In this document: in pieces, positions 60,100 to 64,000 of the stretch
How positions within the stretch are numbered: position 1 is the stretch's first letter
How the letters are laid out: each line of letters opens with the position of its first letter
Assembly: GCF_030693775.1 (NCBI RefSeq)
Contig: NZ_JAUXZY010000004.1
Coordinates: forward strand, 1-64,000
DNA from: Polynucleobacter sp.
Lineage (GTDB): Bacteria; Pseudomonadota; Gammaproteobacteria; Burkholderiales; Burkholderiaceae
Length of the DNA: 64,000 bases
Direction: 5' to 3'
The notes under the pieces: model-generated
Seen by the model: the letters and a program-made list of their open reading frames with translations, nothing else
Told to the model about the DNA's origin: nothing
Databases searched by the model: none
Translations under genes and position numbers: made by a program

Positions 60100-60281
60100 A
60101 AGCAGGAGAGTGAGGCCATGCCTCCACCGAAGGCGCAAACTCCCATGAACGCTCAGGTATCCACCCGGAAGGTACTGCTTATCCTAAATAGCCGTCTGGA
60201 GAGTCGCCATTACGTGGCGCACCGAAGGAGCAAATACTAAGCTGGGCTTAGTGTGAATCTCTCAGGTATCAGGGACAGGGG
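60100..60281 (+). ncRNA. Tandem glycine riboswitch (two aptamers)
   Basis: Aptamer 1 GGAGAGT...CACCGAAGGCGCAAAC...CGCTCAGGTATC; aptamer 2 GGAGAGT...CACCGAAGGAGCAAA...ATCTCTCAGGTATCAGGGACAG, close to the gcvT-motif consensus. Confidence 0.93.
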
Positions 60282-60288
60282 GAGCGGC

Positions 60289-60318
60289 AAGCATGCAATC
60301 AGCCTGGCTGATGCATGG
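60289..60318 (+). promoter_or_regulatory. Strong hairpin 3' of glycine riboswitch (candidate expression platform)
   Basis: AAGCATGCAATCAGCC-T-GGCTGATGCATGGC; near-perfect stem without an obvious U-run. Confidence 0.55.
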
Positions 60319-60337
60319 CGCTATTAGGAGCCCCGCA

Positions 60338-60358
60338 ATGACCACTTATTCCAGTTAA
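60338..60358 (+). other. Six-codon ORF (MTTYSS*) with Shine-Dalgarno
   Basis: TTAGGAGCCCCGCAATGACCACTTATTCCAGTTAA. Confidence 0.35.
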
Positions 60359-60431
60359 TTCAGTGCATGTTTTGAGTCTATTGGCCTTTAATCCGGCCGT
60401 CACTGCAACCCACTGAATGAAAGAAATTCCC

Positions 60432-60635
60432 ATGTCGAATCAATATGCGCACGAAGCCCCTTACCACCCCGGTTATGAGGATGCCTCATTTAAAAACGAA
60501 GTATCCCCACAAATTGCAGAGCTAATGGAGTATCGCAAGATGAATGCCCGGCACCTGCAGTTCTCCAATACGATTGTGCAATTCTGTAAGTCTGATTTAA
60601 ATCACCATGCACAGCAAAGGCAGGCAAGAGCCTAA
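60432..60635 (+). CDS. Small protein of unknown function downstream of glycine riboswitch
   Basis: 67 aa MSNQYAHEAPYHPGYEDASFKNEVSPQIAELMEYRKMNARHLQFSNTIVQFCKSDLNHHAQQRQARA; followed by a terminator. Confidence 0.65.
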   Translation: MSNQYAHEAPYHPGYEDASFKNEVSPQIAELMEYRKMNARHLQFSNTIVQFCKSDLNHHAQQRQARA

Positions 60636-60662
60636 GCAAAACATTAGTAGAGGCTAAATTAC

Positions 60663-60685
60663 AAACCACCTGCGGGTGGTTTTTT
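60663..60685 (+). terminator. Intrinsic terminator
   Basis: AAACCACCTGCGGGTGGTTTTTT. Confidence 0.85.
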
Positions 60686-60729
60686 CATGGCGATGTACTA
60701 TAGCAATTCATCATCCCTCAGGGCAAAGC

Positions 60730-61128
60730 ATGCTTATCGTCACAACGCTGATCGCTTGCATTTTGGCAGTACTCTTTATTCGCTTATCGTTTGGCGTTAT
60801 TCGTCTGCGACGACAATATAGGGTAGGTTTGGGCAGTGGTGGCGTTGACGATTTAGAGCGTGCGATTCGTGCCCAAGCGAACTTTGCCGAATACGTACCG
60901 ATCGCATTAATACTCATGGCCTGCCTTGAGCTCAATGGCGCGCCGCTGTGGCTCATCGCCATTCTCGGCATAGCCTTCGTAGCTGGCCGCTTGATTCATG
61001 CCAAAGGAATTAATCAGCCACCGCCACACTTTAGCAATCGCGTTATTGGCATGAAATTCACGATCACGACCTTAATTGTGTTGGTGGTATTCAATCTCGC
61101 TTGGTTGCTATTGCAGCTATGGAAATAG
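60730..61128 (+). CDS. MAPEG family protein
   Basis: VDDLERAIRAQANFAEYVPIALILMACLELNG...AGRLIHAKGI. Confidence 0.92.
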   Translation: MLIVTTLIACILAVLFIRLSFGVIRLRRQYRVGLGSGGVDDLERAIRAQANFAEYVPIALILMACLELNGAPLWLIAILGIAFVAGRLIHAKGINQPPPHFSNRVIGMKFTITTLIVLVVFNLAWLLLQLWK

Positions 61129-61136
61129 GAAAAAAT

Positions 61137-61979
61137 ATGCAAATGAAGCGCCGTTACCTTGCCATTGCCTGCTGTCTCGCCCTTCCACTTCTTTATGGGT
61201 GCGCCACCACCAACTATGGCGACAATCAGTTTAAGCTCAGCATGGCGAGCTCAGGTAAAGACGTCATGTGGGTGCCAACCAAAGTCGAGATGGCCGATCA
61301 AATGCTCTCGCTCGCACAGGTGCGCAAAGGAGATCTGGTCTACGACCTCGGCTCAGGCGATGGCATCATTCCGATTGAGGCCGCAAAAAAATACCAAGTG
61401 CGCGCAGTCGGCATTGAGTACAACCCGGATTTAGTCAAGCTATCTCAGCGGAATGCCGAGCGGGCTAAGGTCGAAAGCCTTGTCACATTTAAGCAGGGCG
61501 ATATTTTTGTTGAGGATTTTTCAAAAGCCACCGTGCTGACCTTATACCTTGGGGAAAACCTCAACACCAGACTCATGCCCACTATTCTAAAGATGCAAGC
61601 AGGCACACGCGTGGTCTCCAATACATTTCGGATGGACGGGTGGATAGCAGATCAGGAGGTACGCATTTCCAATGGAGAAATGGCCTACCTTTGGATTGTC
61701 CCAGCCAATATTGACGGTAGCTGGCAATGGAATGGCCCATCCGAGCTGAGCAATCTTCGCCTTGTGCTTCGTCAAAAGAAGCAATTCGTAGATGGAACGC
61801 TGTATCAGGGCAATAAACGAATAGCGCACTTTGAAGATGGACGTATCCGCGGATCGGATCTCGAGTTTGCCTTTACTTACCAAAATACAAACTATGTATT
61901 TAAGGGCAAGATCAATGGATCAAGCATGACGGGCAATCTGAACAATAATCCCGCATTGGCTGTTAGTGCTAGGCGCTAA
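61137..61979 (+). CDS. Class I SAM-dependent methyltransferase with N-terminal lipoprotein signal
   Basis: LPLLYGCATT lipobox; KGDLVYDLGSGDGIIPIEAAKKYQVRAVGIEYNPDLV motif I. Confidence 0.85.
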   Translation: MQMKRRYLAIACCLALPLLYGCATTNYGDNQFKLSMASSGKDVMWVPTKVEMADQMLSLAQVRKGDLVYDLGSGDGIIPIEAAKKYQVRAVGIEYNPDLVKLSQRNAERAKVESLVTFKQGDIFVEDFSKATVLTLYLGENLNTRLMPTILKMQAGTRVVSNTFRMDGWIADQEVRISNGEMAYLWIVPANIDGSWQWNGPSELSNLRLVLRQKKQFVDGTLYQGNKRIAHFEDGRIRGSDLEFAFTYQNTNYVFKGKINGSSMTGNLNNNPALAVSARR

Positions 61980-62027
61980 CGGTGGGATTTAGGGATAAGC
62001 ATTTTTCTCTACCATCACTAACTAAGC

Positions 62028-63101
62028 ATGTTTAACTTCGCTCAATTAGCACTGCCATTGATTCAGGCCCCAATGGCTGGCGGAATTACTACGCCCCAAT
62101 TGGTGGCGGCAGTTGCTAATCACGGAGGGGTTGGAAGTTTTGGTTTTGCATACAGTACGCCAGAAAAGATTCATGCGGATTTACTTGCGGCGCAGTCACT
62201 GACCAGCGGACCCATTAACGCGAATTTTTTTGTGTTCAGTCCAGTTTGCTTGCCAAGCAATCAGATACAAGTTCAAGCCGTGCAGGCTTTGCGGTCACTG
62301 GGCGTCGACGGAGTTCGGTCGCTCACGATCCCGGCAGAGCCCTTCTATCCCAGCCTGATGGATCAGCTAGAGCCCATTTGGCAGGCGCGACCAGCAATTC
62401 TGAGCTTTCATTTTGGCCTGCCGCCGGAGGGTGTGATTGAAAAAGCCCATGCGCTGGGAATTGCCGTCGGCATCAGTGCGACCAGCCTTACGGAAGCTTT
62501 AGTCATTGAATCTGCTTCTGCCGATTTTATTGTTGCCCAGGGAATTGAAGCTGGCGGACACCGTGGGCAATTTGATTTGCAGGCTGAAGATGAGGCGCTG
62601 AGCACCTTAGGGCTTACAGCTCTGCTAGCTAAGCATTGCCGCATTCCGATTGTTGCTGCAGGCGGCATCATGAATGGGGCCGATATACATGCGGCACTTG
62701 CTAACGGTGCGCAGGCAGCCCAAATGGGAACGGCATTTTTATGTTGTGATGAGTCAGGGACTCCGCCCAGTTATCGCCACTATTTATTGCACAAACAAGA
62801 CAGGTCAACGACGCTGACGAAGGCCTTTTCAGGGCGGCTTGCACGCGGCATAGAAAATACCTTCACCCGCACTATGCAAGATCAAGTCACCTTACCCTTT
62901 CCAATCCAAAATACCCTGACAGGGCCTCTGCGCCAGTGGGCAGTAGAGCAGCAGGACGCCGAGTACCAGAGTCTTTGGGCGGGCACAGCGTATGCACAGA
63001 TGCGGAGCATGTCGACAAAAGACTTGATGCAGCAATTGCGCAATGAAATTGGGCAGGCATCGTTGACGCGGCGACATGAAAAGCAAAGTAGTAAGCCCTA
63101 A
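62028..63101 (+). CDS. Nitronate monooxygenase (2-nitropropane dioxygenase family)
   Basis: LPLIQAPMAGGITTPQLVAAVANHGGVGSFGFAY...DFIVAQGIEAGGHRGQFD...IVAAGGIMNGADIHAALANGAQAAQMGTAFL. Confidence 0.93.
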   Translation: MFNFAQLALPLIQAPMAGGITTPQLVAAVANHGGVGSFGFAYSTPEKIHADLLAAQSLTSGPINANFFVFSPVCLPSNQIQVQAVQALRSLGVDGVRSLTIPAEPFYPSLMDQLEPIWQARPAILSFHFGLPPEGVIEKAHALGIAVGISATSLTEALVIESASADFIVAQGIEAGGHRGQFDLQAEDEALSTLGLTALLAKHCRIPIVAAGGIMNGADIHAALANGAQAAQMGTAFLCCDESGTPPSYRHYLLHKQDRSTTLTKAFSGRLARGIENTFTRTMQDQVTLPFPIQNTLTGPLRQWAVEQQDAEYQSLWAGTAYAQMRSMSTKDLMQQLRNEIGQASLTRRHEKQSSKP

Positions 63102-63190
63102 ATAATTTAGGCGCTTCAAAGTCATGCCCGTACTGGTAAGATCAATTACGTCCAGATATTGCCTTTACCCATTAGAAAGTATTCAAACTC

Positions 63191-64000
63191 ATGCCGCATG
63201 ACATCGGCTTAATCGCGATCCTTGCCATTGGCTTTGGCCTTGCCCTTGTGCTGGGTATGGCGGTTTCATACCTAAAAATGCCGCCCTTGGTTGGGTATTT
63301 ATTGGCGGGCGTCATGATCGGCCCAGCAACACCGGGTTTTGTGGCGGACATCAGTCTATCGACACAGCTCGCTGAAATTGGGGTGATGCTATTGATGTTT
63401 GGGGTTGGACTGCATTTTTCGATTAATGACCTCTTATCAGTGAAGAAAATTGCAATCCCTGGTGCCCTCTTTCAGATGGCCGTAGCGACCGCCCTTGGCT
63501 TTTTTGTGGGTAGCTGGTGGGGCTGGTCATTTTTGGGCTCAATCGTATTTGGCCTCAGCCTCTCGGTAGCCAGTACGGTAGTTCTCTTGCGCGCACTCGA
63601 AGCAAAAGGTTTGCTAGAGACGCCCAACGGCAAAATTGCCGTCGGCTGGCTTGTCGTCGAGGACCTGGTAATGGTTCTGGCCCTGGTTCTCTTGCCCGTG
63701 ATGGCTGATATCTTTCATACGCAGCCAATGGGCGGTGCCGACAAAAATCAAATGGATGTATTGCAGGCAGTTGGTATTACCTTAGCCAAAGTCACGGCAT
63801 TTATTGTGTTGATGCTCGTGGTGGGTAAGCGCCTTCTACCTAAAATTCTATGGCTGGTGGCAAAAAATGGATCGCGTGAGCTCTTTACGCTCGCCGTTAT
63901 TGCGTCAGCGATTGGAATTGCATTCTTAGCGGCCTCGCTTTTTGATGTTTCATTTGCCTTGGGCGCTTTCTTTGCCGGAATGATGCTGGGCGAGTCTGAA
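63191..64000 (+). CDS. Monovalent cation:proton antiporter-2 (CPA2/KefB-like), truncated by window end
   Basis: Own translation from ATG 63191: MPHDIGLIAILAIGFGLALVLGMAVSYLKMPPLVGYLLAGVMIGPATPGFV...QLAEIGVMLLMFGVGLHFS; no stop before 64000. Confidence 0.92.
   Translation, partial: MPHDIGLIAILAIGFGLALVLGMAVSYLKMPPLVGYLLAGVMIGPATPGFVADISLSTQLAEIGVMLLMFGVGLHFSINDLLSVKKIAIPGALFQMAVATALGFFVGSWWGWSFLGSIVFGLSLSVASTVVLLRALEAKGLLETPNGKIAVGWLVVEDLVMVLALVLLPVMADIFHTQPMGGADKNQMDVLQAVGITLAKVTAFIVLMLVVGKRLLPKILWLVAKNGSRELFTLAVIASAIGIAFLAASLFDVSFALGAFFAGMMLGESE

Noticed and set aside
60663-60685. Possible additional island boundary at the ACCACCTGCGGGTGGT hairpin
   Set aside because: Only the terminator hairpin is similar; the AAGAAATACC flank is missing, so it is treated as an ordinary terminator.

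Overview
This is an ordinary chromosomal segment around the replication origin. Gene order and protein sequences suggest a Burkholderiaceae/Polynucleobacter-like betaproteobacterium, inferred from synteny and family recognition without a database search. On the minus strand, the window opens with the 5' end of a 16S rRNA gene and its promoter. It continues with a BON lipoprotein, a GmhA/DiaA SIS protein, rsmI (+), cytochrome c, tRNA-Arg(CCG), a desaturase, gcvH, priA, hemE, the whole F-ATPase operon, parB-parA-rsmG-mnmG with two perfect parS sites, gyrB-dnaN-dnaA with DnaA-box clusters, then rpmH-rnpA-yidD-yidC-mnmE, pckG, an MnmC2-like oxidoreductase, topB, dprA, def-fmt-rsmB-DUF4390-ntrY-ntrX. 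From about 45.6 kb the content becomes more accessory. The two most interesting signals are both there. (1) A tRNA-Phe gene at 51092-51167 is followed by a perfect 26-bp copy of its 3' end 541 bp downstream, bracketing a single GNAT gene; further degraded copies of the tRNA end and of its terminator block occur at about 54.8, 56.04 and 58.94 kb. This looks like serial integration scars with no integrase left, carrying SixA, KatG, a secreted protein, an orphan histidine kinase, a PrxQ-like peroxiredoxin and a TPR protein. (2) A well-formed tandem glycine riboswitch at about 60.1-60.28 kb is not followed by glycine-cleavage genes. It precedes a six-codon ORF with its own Shine-Dalgarno and a 67-aa uncharacterised ORF, while gcvH stands alone 54 kb away. 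Other observations include paired DnaA boxes inside the first codons of priA, a long antisense overlap of topB and mnmC, an NtrX-like regulator without an AAA+ domain, a bacterial SET protein, and a methyltransferase with a lipoprotein signal. No CRISPR array, transposase or prophage was seen.
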